The notes beneath the pieces are model-generated. The model ran no database searches. It had not been told where the DNA came from and was given only the letters and a program-made list of their open reading frames with translations. Shown here one piece after another: positions 22,301-34,272 of a stretch of 64,000 nucleotides of DNA. The position numbers and the translations under genes were made by a program. The stretch covers positions 7,021,001 to 7,085,000 of the forward strand of contig JAZBRI010000008.1 of the NCBI GenBank assembly GCA_036874045.1, given 5' to 3'. Source of the DNA: Cymodocea nodosa. Its lineage: Eukaryota; Streptophyta; Magnoliopsida; Alismatales; Cymodoceaceae. The stretch's first letter is position 1; the number at the start of each line of letters is the position of its first letter.

Positions 22301-23592
22301 AAATATTTGCTCCTGCGGCTAGGTTAGAAAGTATTAGAATATTATTGGCCTATGCTTGTTATATGGATTTTAAATTATATCAAATGGACGTAAAGAGTGC
22401 ATTTCTAAATGGTTTAATTAATGAAAAAGTCTATGTAAAACAACCACCTGGATTTGAAGATATTAAAAATCCTGACTTTGTGTATAAATTGAAGAAAGCC
22501 TTATATGGTTTGAAGTAAGCACCTGGATCATGGTATGAAAGATTGTCTACTTTTTTAATAGAAAAAGGCTATATTATGGGAAAAGTGGATCATACTCTAT
22601 TTATTAAGAGAGATGGTAAAGATCAGATTGTTGTTCAAATATACGTAGATGATATAATCTTTGGAGCAACCTGTGATAAGTTGATAGAAATATTCTCTGA
22701 AGAGATAACTAATCAGTTTGAAATGAGTATGATAGGAGAACTTTCATATTTTCTAGGACTTCAAATTAAGCAAATGGATAAAGGTATATTTTTAAATCAG
22801 GAAAAATATGCAGTTGAAATGCTTAAGAAATTTAATTTTAATGATACAAGGATTTGAGGAACTCCTATGAGTACTACTTTAAAGTTAGATATTGATGACA
22901 TAGGAAAATCTATAGATCAAAGAAAATACAGAAGTATGATTGGTTCTTTACTTTATTTGACTGCTAGTAGACCTGATATTATGTTTGCTGTGTGTGTTTG
23001 TGCTAGATTTCAATCTAATCCTAAAGAATCACACTTAATTGCAGTTAAAAGAATATTTAGATATATACAAGGAACTAAAAATTTCAGACTGTATTATTCT
23101 AAGGATAGTTCAATAGATCTTATAGGATATACTGATGCTGATTATGCAGGATCTAAATCTGATAGAAAGAGTACCAATGGCACATGTCAATTATTGGGAA
23201 ATAATTTGGTGTCATGGTTTAGTAAAAAGCAAAACTGTGTAGCACTTTCTACTACAGAAGCTGAATATGTTGCTGCTGCACTGTGTTGCACTCAGATTCT
23301 GTGGATAAGGCAAACTTTAGAAGATTTTGGATTATCTTATGATACAACTAAGATTTATTGTGACAGTAGTTCTGTAATAAATCTTTCTAAAAATCCTGTA
23401 TTACATTCAAGAGCAAAGCATATAGAGGTTAGACATCATTTTCTAAGAGATAACGTAATTAAAGGATAAATTAAATTAGAATTTGTGTCTAGTAAAAATC
23501 AATTAGCTAATATATTTACAAAACCTCTAGACGAAAATACATTATGCAACATTAGATTAAATTTAGGTATTTGTAGGCTATGTGATGTGTAA
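19375..23592 (+). pseudogene. gag-pol of element A (Gag, protease, integrase, RT, RNase H)
   Basis: One frame of 1406 codons from ATG 19375, open for 867 residues to TAA 21976 and then broken by TAG 22177, TAA 22516, TGA 22855 and TAA 23467. Gag about 1-280; zinc knuckle C284-C287-H292-C297 intact. Protease signature at 380 is DSR instead of DSG. Integrase has the HHCC finger near WHKRIGH...CDACELGK, then D574, N637 (normally Asp) and E673 with the exact 35-residue spacing, so the second catalytic acid is lost. RT has YVDD (22642-22653); RNase H ends with HIEVRHHFLRD. Order PR-IN-RT-RH is copia. Sister copy A' retains the normal DSG and the normal integrase Asp. The gag-protease junction lacks 1161 bp present in A'. 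Confidence 0.95.
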
Positions 23593-25171
23593 AATGCTTA
23601 AACTCCACATAAAAAGATAAATATTATTGATGATGTTGTTTACCTCATAGATATTATATACTTATTATAAATATCTAAAGTAATATCTAAACTGCTGCTT
23701 AAGATACTATGTATTTATTGCAAAATCATAGTAGTATCTTATTGATTTTAAGTAGTTTATCAATTTTAATAGTTTTTACGATTTTAAGTGGAAGTGTAAA
23801 TGAAAAACATTAAATACTTCTGACATTTTGAAATTTTGATTAAATGTTTTCTTTGAATCAAGGAAAATGCATATGATCATGCATAAATTTGACTTAATTG
23901 ATTAAACTTGTAGAATAAGTTATATGTAACTCATCTTAAACTATTAATCAAACGTATAAGCTTATTGAAACTGATTCATATTCTTAGTACAATCATAGAA
24001 GTAAAAATTGTATGAGATTTGTGTTTTATTGCATCTGTATTAATGGAATACATATATACTGTGCTTAAAATGAAAAGTGCTTAAAAAGTAAAAATCTTTG
24101 AGAGTTTATTAATAGTTTGATCATGAGCCTTTTGTACTTGAGTAGATAGGTATGCAAGGATTGTTGTCCTCAAAAAGGATTCTTTAAATCTGGCAACCTA
24201 AGGTCCTGATCAGATATGGGATTGTTGACTGAAAGCTCATTACATGGGTACATTAGAAAGCTCTTGTATGATTCAAACTTTTCAAACTAACTTTTAAAGA
24301 AAATTGTCAATATTTACTATTTTTGAAAAGAAAAAGTTGTTTCATTAATTACAGATATCTTTAAATCGCATATAGTTTATACCAATATGACTACTGATTT
24401 ATTGAATCAACATTAGTACTTTTGAAAACGTTTATTTGAGATACATTCTTTTATTCTCCTTGAATTAATCGAATTGAGTTCAAAGTTGTGTTTTGATTTA
24501 TATACAGTAGGAATTGAATCTGGAAATCATTTTTGATGATGTCAGAATAACGGAAGTCTCTGAAAAGAAAATGTAAAAGTATAGTTATACTTAACATCTA
24601 TTGTCACTACAAGTATATTTTGTATTTTGATTGACTATATTTGAAGTATATTTGTAGGGGGAGGATTAACAATGTCGAAAACAGATTAATATAATTTAGA
24701 ATACAAATCTTAGTTAATCTAAATTAATGTCCTCTTAAAATCTTGATGAAATAATTTAAAAAGACAAATAAACTATTTTAGATTCAAAGTTCAAATAGTT
24801 TACAATGTTCTCAAGATAATGTTAAGTTTAGCATGTGTGTTGTTTTCGGAACGTTTCAGTTGGAAGCATCCGAAAATTGTTTTAAGTGTACTAATTAGAC
24901 GTTATGTTAGATAAGATAGCGTGTAAAACTACCTCTAGACAGCGTTTTACTCGTTAGGTTAGTTAACTCAACGAGTTATACTTGAATATTTCAGGTAGTT
25001 TGATTGAATAAGCTTTATTCAATATTTATTTTATTTCTAAAGCCGACTTCTCTTCACGTTGAGTTATACGCCTAAAAACCCTATTTAAACACTTATTACA
25101 CGGGCACTTAGGTTATTTGTAAACTTTGTCAAGAAAATCTTTCCCGCTTGTTGCTGTTACAACCTACGACG
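23593..25171 (+). other. Spacer between pol and post-pol ORF of element A
   Basis: Non-coding. 23880-24670 is related to 840-1990 near the left edge. A purine tract TTTGTAGGGGGAGGATT at 24651-24667 resembles an internal plus-strand primer site. After it come CTCGTTAGGTTAG / CTCAACGAGTTA repeats like those in the LTR (24951-24976), and a leader with CCCTATTTAAACACTTATTACACG (25078-25101) just before the ORF start, which could hold a promoter (TATTTAAA). Confidence 0.55.
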
Positions 25172-25816
25172 ATGGTCTCCAAGTTCTACAAAGGTCGTGG
25201 CAGAGGAAAAGGCAAAAGCAGAAGATATGCAAAAGGAAAAGAAATAGAGAATGATGAAGTTCCACGTACTTGGTTCAAGAAAATATTTTGAGTGGACAAA
25301 AGGTTAGAAGAACTTTATAGAGATTACTTCTTTTCTCAAGATATATTAGATGAAGTTAGACAAGAACTTCAACATACTGATGCAAGTATTACATACATGG
25401 GTATTCGAAGTAAATATGATAGAGAATATAGAATGAAATGTGCTAAGATTGCATTTTTGGAACAGTATGCAAAATATTTGGAAAAATGTGTAGGTTCATC
25501 AAATAGAACTCCTCAAACTCCTATAAACGGTACAAGACTACATGCATTTGAGGAAGAGCATGAATCAGCTATTCCTACTCCTTTATATTTAAAACAAGTA
25601 GAATCAGATATTGCTGTAGACAAAACAAAAGTTGACATTCTTCGACAGGCCGTTGCAATAGAAAGTGCCTTAGAAGAATTAAAGCAGAAAACTTTTATAG
25701 AGCAATTTGAAAAGAAAACAGCAATACTTGAAAAGGAGAAACAAAATTGTTATAGAAGAAGGAAAGTCAGAAAAATTATGTCTAAGGAAACAAAGTCTAT
25801 TGAAATTAAATTATGA
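25172..25816 (+). pseudogene. N-terminal part of the post-pol ORF of element A
   Basis: ATG 25172 opens a basic, Arg/Gly/Lys-rich start (FYKGRGRGKGKSRRYAKGKE), interrupted by one TGA at 25289 that replaces a Trp-like position, then continues as an alpha-helical, coiled-coil-rich stretch (LEELYRDYFFSQDILDEVRQ, QTFIEQFEKK-like repeats) to 25806. The basic start could bind nucleic acid or serve as a nuclear signal (inference). The remainder of the ORF is not downstream but inverted at 28349-26400. Function unknown; such third ORFs in SIRE-type elements have been called envelope-like, but I see no signal peptide or membrane segment. Confidence 0.75.
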
Positions 25817-26002
25817 TTTTAATTTCTTTTCACAAGCAATAGTAATTGAGGAAATATGATTATTTTCATTCAGCACACATTATCAAAAGAAAAATACTCA
25901 ACAATCTCCCCCTTTTTGATGATGACAAAACCATATTAAATTAATTATAAAATATGTTTAACTCAACAAAGCACCTTCGTTGGGTTAACTTTTAATTCAA
26001 CA
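25807..26002 (-). repeat. Inverted copy of LTR start, polypurine tract and upstream bases
   Basis: The reverse complement of 25814-26002 equals 28351-28527 with few changes: it holds the first 90 bases of the LTR (TGTTGAGTATTTTTC), the purine tract AAAAAGGGGGAGAT and the adjoining 80 bases. It therefore forms the B' arm of the A-B'-X'-A'-B rearrangement. Confidence 0.9.
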
Positions 26003-26399
26003 AACTTGTTTGTTGACTTAAGTTCACTTAAGCTTATTTCTATTGTTTGTGTAAATTTTACCTCTCAGAACTAAAACTCTCAGATGTCAATAATTATATA
26101 AGTATCAGTTTTCTAATTATCATCTGTCAGATTACAATAACCATTTAAATAGCATCTCCTTTTATAATATATATATGCAATTAAGATCATAATCATCTTT
26201 TTATAATATTTCTCCCCCTTTTTGTCATTAATCAAAAAGATAATTACAGAGAATATATATATGTATATAAGAGAATTACAACAACAATTTCTATAAACAA
26301 GAATAATAATTGAACACATTTACAGAAAAATGTATTGTTCAATGAATCAAACAAGTAATACAAACATTACATTTTGTATTCAGAAACAAACAAAAACAG

Positions 26400-28349
26400 T
26401 TATCGACCCCTCCTAAGTATATAACTTATAGCATTACATATTTTATCTCCTAGATGCCTAATATCATTTCTGATGTCGTTAAGCACTGCATGTAAGTCGG
26501 GAGGTAGCTGGGTTTGTTGTTCTGCTTGAACTGAATATCTTTGTTGTTGTTGTTGTATATGGTCTGTATCAGGTTGTTGTTGTTGTTGTCGTTGAGGTTT
26601 ATGCATGGCTTGGAATTTTTGCAAATCTTTGACACTAAATGCTCTCATGCCTTTAGTTTCAGAGGGCCAGTTGGATAAATTCAATTGGCTTGCAATGAGT
26701 CTACATACAGCATCACCATAAAATAACCTTGAACTCATATGCTGTAGTTGAGAAGTGAAAACATCAAACCAATTGATTTGAATTCTATTCAGCAAGCTAT
26801 AAGTTGCATATAAACAACTTCTGCTGACTTCCATATTGTGTCCAACTCTCTGAAATAAATTTGCATGCAATATATTTGCAATAAACCTTGCCTCTGCATT
26901 CAGATTTTCCATTAATCTCATTTCAGAATATACATCTGGAACTTTTGATAAAGACTGAATGTTCCATTCTAGTTGTCTTATTATGTCAAATCTGTTGGTA
27001 ACAACAACACCTTCATTCTTTAATCCTAAAACTTCAAAAATTAACTCAGGAGACAATATAAACTCCTGTTCATTTATTTGAGTTTTCAGAAAATTTCCAT
27101 TCTTGACCAGATTGCTATAAAAAGTTGTAATAAGCTGTGTATTGCTTCCATTTCGTTCCTACTGGCAAGAATTTAATGAGGCCTTGAAACTCAAACAGAT
27201 CTCTTATTTCCATCAAATTTTTGAATTTTATTGGACGAGCATGCAGAATCTGACATGTAATCAGATTATTGTATTTATGCAATGCTTCTTCAGATCTAAA
27301 ATGAATTGCATTACCTTGAATTTTTAATATTGTACACAAAGAAGGTGATACCTGAAGCTGTGATTCAAAGTTTAATTCATCTTCAGGAACCTCTTCTTCA
27401 AAATGAATGTCATGTTGTTCATCTTCCAAAATATTATCTTGAAGCTGCTCAGGTAAGCTTGATTCTTCAACTTCAACAGTGTTAGGAACATTGTCAATAT
27501 GCTCAACATTCATCTATTCAGTCTCTATAGAATGTTCAGATTTCAATTTTTCCACAAATTCTATAGCCGGTGTATCTGTCTGTAATTGTTCATTTTGTTC
27601 AACAGATATTTCCATTGATTCATGCTGTGAATTCTCAGACTCTACTTCTATAGATTCCGTAGAAGGCTAGTTAACTTTTAGCTCTTCTAGAGTCTTAACA
27701 TTTTCAATATCTACTACTCTAGACAATTCAGCCTTTGAACTAGTTACTGCCTCAACATTATCAATTATATCTGCAATAACTTGTTCAATGTCAGGTGCCT
27801 GATGCTCTGATTTGTCAATTTCTGCATCATCAGGACTTGTACTAATAGAAAAAAAACTTGAGCTCATATTTGACTTGGATTTCTTCTCAAGTTTTCTAGC
27901 AAGGGAAAATAAAGTCTCATTATCTTCATCAGTTTCAGTGTGTTCGGAACTGATGAGTTTATCAGATGCATAGTAAGGTACAATGTCTAGACATACATTG
28001 TCCTTTGGAAATAAACTTTCATCTGATTTTCCTTTTTCAATAGACTTTGTTTCCTTAGACATAATTTTTCTAACTTTCCTTCTTCTATAACATTTTTGTT
28101 TCTCCTTTTCAAGTATTGCTGCTTTCTTTTCAAATTGCTCCATAAAAGTTTTCTGCTTTAATTCTTCTAAGGCACTTTCTATTGCAATGGCCTGTCGAAG
28201 ACTGTCAACTTTTGTTTTGTCTACAGCAATATCTAATTCTACTTGTTTTGAATATAAAGGAGTAGGGATAGCTGATTCATGCTCTTCCTCAAATGCATGT
28301 AGTCTTGTATCGTTTATAGGAGTTTGAGGAGTTCTATTTGATGAATTAA
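26400..28349 (-). pseudogene. Inverted segment carrying the rest of the post-pol ORF
   Basis: Read on the minus strand from 28349: a second copy of the segment at 25490-25806 (TPQTPIN...KSIE), then acidic Ser/Glu-rich sequence, then the conserved block EIRDLFEFQGLIKFLP (about 27200), LSPELIFEVLGLKNEGV, ARFIANILHANL, CLYATYSLLNRIQINW and LFYGDAVCRLIASQ, a Gln-rich linker (26520-26600) and the C-terminus at 26400. Stops at 27664 and 27514 and a one-base shift near 27113 break it. It resembles, from memory, the plant-transposon domain seen in other post-pol ORFs. 26003-26399 is its 3' untranslated region. The whole lies in reverse within element A. Confidence 0.85.
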
Positions 28350-28423
28350 AAGTTAACCCAATGAAGGTGCTTTGTTGAGTTAAACATATTTTATAATTGA
28401 TTTAATATGGTTTTGTCATCATC

Positions 28424-28437
28424 AAAAAGGGGGAGAT
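28424..28437 (+). promoter_or_regulatory. Polypurine tract of element A
   Basis: AAAAAGGGGGAGAT directly before the 3' LTR. Confidence 0.92.
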
Positions 28438-30049
28438 TGTTGAGTATTTTTGTTTTGATGATGTGTGCTGAATGAAAATAATCATATTTCCTCAATTACT
28501 ATTGCTTGTGAAAAGAAATTAAAATCATCAATTAATACAGAAAAAGCTTACTGATATAAATACTTGTCTGTATTGGATCTGAAGTTAATAACTAGTCATT
28601 TCGTTGCATTAATTTCTCATTTAGCTAAACATTAAGTTAACGTGTGTTTTTATTGAAAGCATGATATGTTTTAATGTTATATCTTCTGTATCATGAGCAG
28701 TGCACATTTAGACAACTCGTTAAGTTAGAGTTTTGTTTGTATAGAGGTCACGTGAGAACTCGTTAAGTTAGAGGCTTAAAGGTTAAAATAGGTCACGTGA
28801 TAACTCGTTAAGTTAGTGAGTAAAAGAAGAGACGAACTCGTTAAGTTAGTATTATACACGTGGTGAAATTATAAGTTACAAATGTTGTATTGTATCACGT
28901 GAGGTGCACATGTTTAACTCGTTAAGTTAACATAACTAAACGCGTTGAGTTGCTATATTGAACACTAAGTCAACGCGTTAGGTTAACGTTATAAACTTAA
29001 GTTGTTATTTTTGCACGTGGTAAAATTCTTATTATAAAAACATTTGTTTATTACTAGTTCATTGAGTTATCATAACACAATGGAGATGGTTCGTTGAGTT
29101 ATCATAATACAACAGAGATGGTTCATTGAGATAGCATAACACCACAGACTTAGTTCGTTGAGTTAGCTACAGTACTTGTCACGTGAAATGGCACATGCGG
29201 AACTCGTTAAGTTAGAAACGTTAAGTTATATATATACTTGTGTTACTCGTTTAGTTAACATTAAAGTAACGACTTCTTATTACACTGATGAAAAACTTTT
29301 GGACAAGAAAGTTTATTTTGCAGGAAATTTTTCAGAGATCCAAGACTGATGATTAAAGAAAATTCAAAATATAAACGTGGGTTAGAACGTGTGTGTTTCG
29401 ATGAAAGAAAAAGGAAAGACGTGGAGAAGTGGAAAACTGGTAGTGGTTAAACGTGAAGGATATGCATGAAATAAAGATACAGTATAAAAGGCATAGAATT
29501 CTCGTTGATCAATTTATCCTTGCACACAAAACGAAAAATCTTTTCAAAGATCAAACCATCCCTGCACACCAAAAGAAAAATCTTTTTGAAGGATCAAAAA
29601 CACCTTCTCGAGGAAAATCTCTCAAGTGGAAGAAAGTTTAGTGAAGCATAAAAAGGTAAGATTTTCGTCACTGAAGATTTGAAGTACCAGAAGAAAGCAA
29701 ATTCGATGAAGCATGAAAAGACAAGATATTCGTCATTGAAGAATTGCTGAAGAAGAAAAAGAAGAAGAAGAAAGATCTCAAACAGGGAGAAAAATTTTAA
29801 ATTCCGCAAATTAGTTTTCTCTGTTTGTAGTTATGAAATTGTTTAGATGATACATGGTATTGAAATATAATTGCATCTACAATTTCTGAGGAGAATTGAA
29901 TTTTATATTGTAATTGAAACCTTGAATAAAAATGATTTTATGAAAACAATGTCTCGACTTGTTTTTGAGTTTTAAAGTTTCAATTATATTTCAAAAAATA
30001 TTAAAGATACACAATTCACCCCCCTCTTGTGTAGCCATATGATCCTACA
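28438..30049 (+). repeat. 3' LTR of element A
   Basis: Same length (1612 bp), ends and TATA box as the 5' LTR. All six CACGTG boxes are kept. Differences from the 5' LTR are mostly A/G and C/T. Confidence 0.95.
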
Positions 30050-33000
30050 AAACTTCAGAAAAAAGAAGTTCAAAAAGAGAATGGCACTAAAAGTGACATG
30101 GGATGACTCTTCCTCTTCACAAAGTGAAGAAACAAAGGATTCAACATCAAATAGTGAATCCTCATCAAGATCAAATTCAAAATAAAATCTTACAAACATG
30201 TGCTTTATGGAAAATTCTAGTGAGATATGTTTTAATCTTAATGCTAGTTATGATAGTTTTGATAGATTATTTGTTGAATACAATAAACTAGCTAAAAAAT
30301 ACAAGAGAGTAAAATCAAAAGGAAAGAACACTAGAGAAATGCTACATGAATCTGAAAATAAGATTGATTTTCTAAATTCTATGTTGAATAAATTTAAAGA
30401 AGAAAATCAGAAGCATGCATAGGAAATTTTAAAGTTTATTGTAATAGAAAAAGACTTGCATGTTGATCGTGAAAATTTAATTGCTGATAAGAAGAAAATG
30501 ATTTGTGAAGTTGAAAAATTGAATCTAACTATTACTAATTTAAATTCAGAAATTGATATGTTAAAAATTAAGGTTTGTGATAAAAAAGCTACCTTAAGTA
30601 AATGGAATAATAGTTAGACGATAACAAATGAACTTAGTAGTAAAATATCAAATGTAGAAAAACATAGTATTGGATTACATAATGCATCTTCTGAAAATTA
30701 TACATTACATGATAGTACTTCTAAAAATAATGCTTTTGTTTCTAGTACAAAGAATAGAAAAAGAAAGACTATTCCGTGTGTAATTAGAAAAGGAGAAAAA
30801 TATGTACAAGTAGATAAAATATAGCACATAGATAAAAACACACGATGCAAAAGCCTCAAAAGAAATTTTCAGAAAAATCATGCTAAGTCATTTGAAAAGA
30901 GGGATTTTAATATTTTTGATTAGTTTTCTTTATATTTAAGAAATATTGTATATTGGAATCAACAATTAAATAATGTCAGAAATAAAAATTTTAACTCTAT
31001 TATACATAGAAATAAGTGTTCTGATAATTATAACACTAAGAGTAATAAATGTAGGAATAATTATTAGAAAATAAATAAGTTGAAATTTAAAAATATTGAT
31101 TATCATGATATGACTTCCTCTAAAATTCTTAGACCCACTTAGGAATGGGTTACAAGAAATAAAATCTCTTCTTAACTATTTTGTAGGTACACAAATCAAA
31201 ATGGATAATAGATAGTGGAGCATCCAACCACATGATTGGAGATATATGATTCTTACAAAAGTAATAAAGATCAAGAACGGACAAGTTACCTTTGGAAATA
31301 AAAGTAAAACAAAAATCCTTGGATCTAACAAGGTTCAAGTAATTGAAAAATATTTTATTAATGATGTCTTATTAGTAAAAAACTTAGGTTTTAATTTATT
31401 AAGTGTTCTTGTCTTAATGAAATTTTACAAAGTGAGTTTTGAAAAAGATTCTTGTAAAATTATAGACATGCATACAAACAAAATTTTATTTACTGCATAT
31501 AAGAAATGATCCGTTTATATTCTAAATTTGCCTTCTGATATTGTCAGAGATAGTGCTTGCTTAATTTTAAAATCAAATAAAGTTATATTATGGCATAGAA
31601 GGCTAGGTCACTCAAACCTAAAGTTATTACAAAAGCTGTCTAAAAGAATTTAGTTAGAGGTTTACTTAATATTAATTACTCAAAAGAGTTCATGTGTGAT
31701 GTATGTCAATTAGGTAAATAATATAAAACATCCTTTAGAACTTTAAATGAAACAACAAGTAAAAGAGTATTAGTAGTGCATATGGATTTATTTGGACCTA
31801 TTAGGACAACCAGTCTAGGAGGTAAACATTATGTTTTTGTACTAGTTGATGATTATTCTAGGTTTACTTGGGTTTATTTTCTAGCTAATAAAACTGAAGT
31901 TTTTGAAATATTTAAAGTATTTTGTAATAAAGTTCAAAATGAGCAAAATGTTAAAATTCAAAAACTTAGGAGTGATCATGGTACAAAATTTGATAATGAT
32001 CAAATGAACACCTTTTGTGAAGAATTAGGCATAGATCATAGGTATTCATTTTCAAGAGCACCTTCACAAAATAGGATGGTAGAATGGAAAAATAGATCAC
32101 TTCAGGAAATGTCTAGAACCATGTTAAATGAAAATAAGTCACCCTTATTTCTCTAGGAAGAAGTAGTTCATACAACATGTTATGTTATAAATAGGGTACA
32201 TTTAAGACCATTTTGGATAAAAATCCTTATGAGATATGGTATAACAAGGTTCCCAAAATCAGTTATTTAAAACTCTTTGGCTACAAATGTTTTATATTAA
32301 ACACTAAGGAACATAGAGACAAATTTAGAGCCAAATCAGAGGAGGGTATTTTTGTTGGTTATTCTATAAGAAGTAAAACATATAGAGTATATAATAAATC
32401 AACAAAAATCATTGAGAAAACCTTACATGTTAAATTTCATGAAAATTCTCATTTGGATTTTAGACATATTGAACATATTGATTTAGAAATTCACCAAGCA
32501 GAATCAAATGATGTTAGAGAAATTGAGAGATTATCTGATGGACTAAGAAATATAAACTTGAATGATGAAGATTTAGAAGAAAATAATGTCATGCTTATAG
32601 AAAATGTGGAACATCATAGAAATTGACGTTATGCTTCATCTTATCCTATTGATCAAATAATAGGCGATCCTAATCAAGGAGTTAGGACTAAGTCATCAGT
32701 AGTCAACATTTATGGTGCTTATTCATTTGTTTCTTTACTAAAACCTAAGAAAATTGAAGGTGCCTTAGAAGATGAATTTTGGTTTTTAGCTATGCAAGAT
32801 GAGCTAAATCAATTTATAAGAAATGAGGTATGAGATCTAGTTCCACCCCTTGAAAATTAGTTTGTAATAGGAACAAGGTGGGTATTTAGAAACAAAGTAG
32901 ATCAAGATAGATAAATAGTTAAAAATAAAGCTATGTTACTGCTCAAGATTACAAGCAAGAGAAAAGAATTGACTATGATGAAACATTTGCTCTTGTTGCT

Positions 33001-34272
33001 ACATTAGAATCAATACGAATTTTGTTAGTATATTCTTATTACGTGGATTTCAAATTATATCAAATAGATGTTAAGATTGCTTTTTTAAATGGATATATAA
33101 AAGAAGAAGTTTATGTAAAATAACCTCTAGGTTTTGAAGATTTAAAACATCCCAAGTATGTTTACAAGCTTAAAAAGGCACTATATGGCCTTAAACAAGC
33201 CCTTAGGTCTTGGTATGAGAGGTTATCTAAATTTCTTGTAGAAAAATGGTATTCTATGGGAAAGGTAGATCATACCCTCTTTATCAAGAAAGTTGAAAAT
33301 GATATATTGGTAGTTCAAATCTATGTAGATGACATTATATTTGGAGCAACAAATGAAAAATTAGTTGAGTCTTTTTTGAATGACATGACTAATTAATTTG
33401 AAATGAGTATGATGAGTGAACTATCATTTTTTCTAGGCTTATAAATTAAGCAATTAGAAAAGGGAACGTTTATCTCACAAGAAAAATATACTTGAGATTT
33501 ATTAAAGAGGTTTGGACTAGACAACACTAAAATGAAAAATACCCCAATGAGTACTATCACTAAGTTGGATAAAGATGACTCTAGAAAATCTGCAGATATA
33601 AAACAATATAGAAGTATAATTGGTTCATTACTTTATTTAATAGCTAGCCATCTAGATATTATGTTTAGTATGTGTACTTATGCTAGATATCAATCAAATC
33701 CTAAAGAGTCACACCTACTTGTTGTTAAAAGAATTTTTAAATATCTATTAGGAACTGTCAATTTCGAATTGTTTTACTTTAAACACAGTTCTTTAAATTT
33801 AATAGGTTATAGTGATGCTGATTTCGTAAGGTATAAGTCTAAAAGAAAAAGTACTAGTGGCACTTGTCAATTATTAGGAAATTCCTTAGTGTTATGGTTT
33901 AGCAAAAAGCAAAATTATGTAGCATTATCTACAATAGAAGTTGAATGTATAGTTGCTACACTTTGTTGTGCTCAAATCTTGTGGATCAGACAAACTTTAA
34001 AAGATTTTAATTTAACCTATGGACCAATTAAGATTTTTTGTGATAGTAGTTTTGTAATAAGTTTGTCTAAACATCTTGTTTTATACTCATGAGCTAAACA
34101 TATAGAAGTTAGACATCATTTTCTAAGGGATAATGTAATAAAAGGAAAAATAGCATTAAATTTTGTTCCAACCACAAAACAATTAGCTGATTTATTCACA
34201 AAACCCTTAGATGAAAATGCTTTTTCAAAATTACGATTAGAACTTGGTATCTGTAGGTTATCTAATGTTTAA
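30050..34272 (+). pseudogene. Rest of gag-pol of element B
   Basis: Starts in the basic KKRMALKVTWDD segment, followed by NMCFMENSS and a coiled-coil spacer (30204-31000, several stops), ending TCTTCTTAAC then TATTTTGTAG before the protease. Protease: WIIDSGASNHM (31200) with DSG intact. Integrase: MDLFGP, RSDHGTKF, MVEWKN - all three acids present - but with stops at 32156 and elsewhere. RT from about 32740 with YVDD near 33325 and multiple TAG/TAA stops; RNase H includes DADF, CDSSFV; pol ends at TAA 34270-34272 in LGICRLSNV. Copia order, SIRE lineage, thoroughly inactive. Confidence 0.9.

Larger units (their letters stand above)
17557..30054 (+). mobile_element. Element A: complete SIRE-like Ty1/copia retrotransposon with AAACT duplication
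   Basis: The element is 17562-30049 (12,488 bp). LTRs are 17562-19173 and 28438-30049, both 1612 bp. AAACT flanks it exactly (17557-17561, 30050-30054). Order: LTR, Met-tRNA primer site, gag-pol in one frame (19375-23592), spacer with an internal purine tract, post-pol ORF, polypurine tract, LTR. By hand the first 1 kb of the two LTRs shows some 25 differences, nearly all transitions, so insertion is moderately old. The 3' third is rearranged (see 25172-28527). Five stops in pol, and altered protease and integrase catalytic residues, make it non-autonomous. Confidence 0.95.
15389..34272 (+). mobile_element. Element B: decayed SIRE-like Ty1/copia element split by element A
   Basis: 5' LTR 15389-16602, primer-binding site 16605-16616, gag 16698-17561, interruption by element A (17562-30049 plus a 5-bp duplication), then the rest of gag spacer, protease, integrase, reverse transcriptase and RNase H from 30055 to the pol end at 34272. 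Removing element A and one AAACT rejoins the gag reading without loss. The LTR begins with a degraded TATTAGGAATTTTATTTTG instead of TGTTAGG. No 3' LTR could be found; the 3' end has probably been lost by deletion before 34891. Confidence 0.85.

Noticed and set aside
22543..23469. Possible independent small genes for RT and RNase H pieces
   Set aside because: They are in one frame with the rest of gag-pol of element A and separated only by single stops.
26510..26600. CAA/TTG trinucleotide run as a disease-type repeat expansion
   Set aside because: It encodes an interrupted Gln-rich linker in a retroelement ORF, is short and imperfect; a similar run occurs at 52592-52619 in the related ORF.
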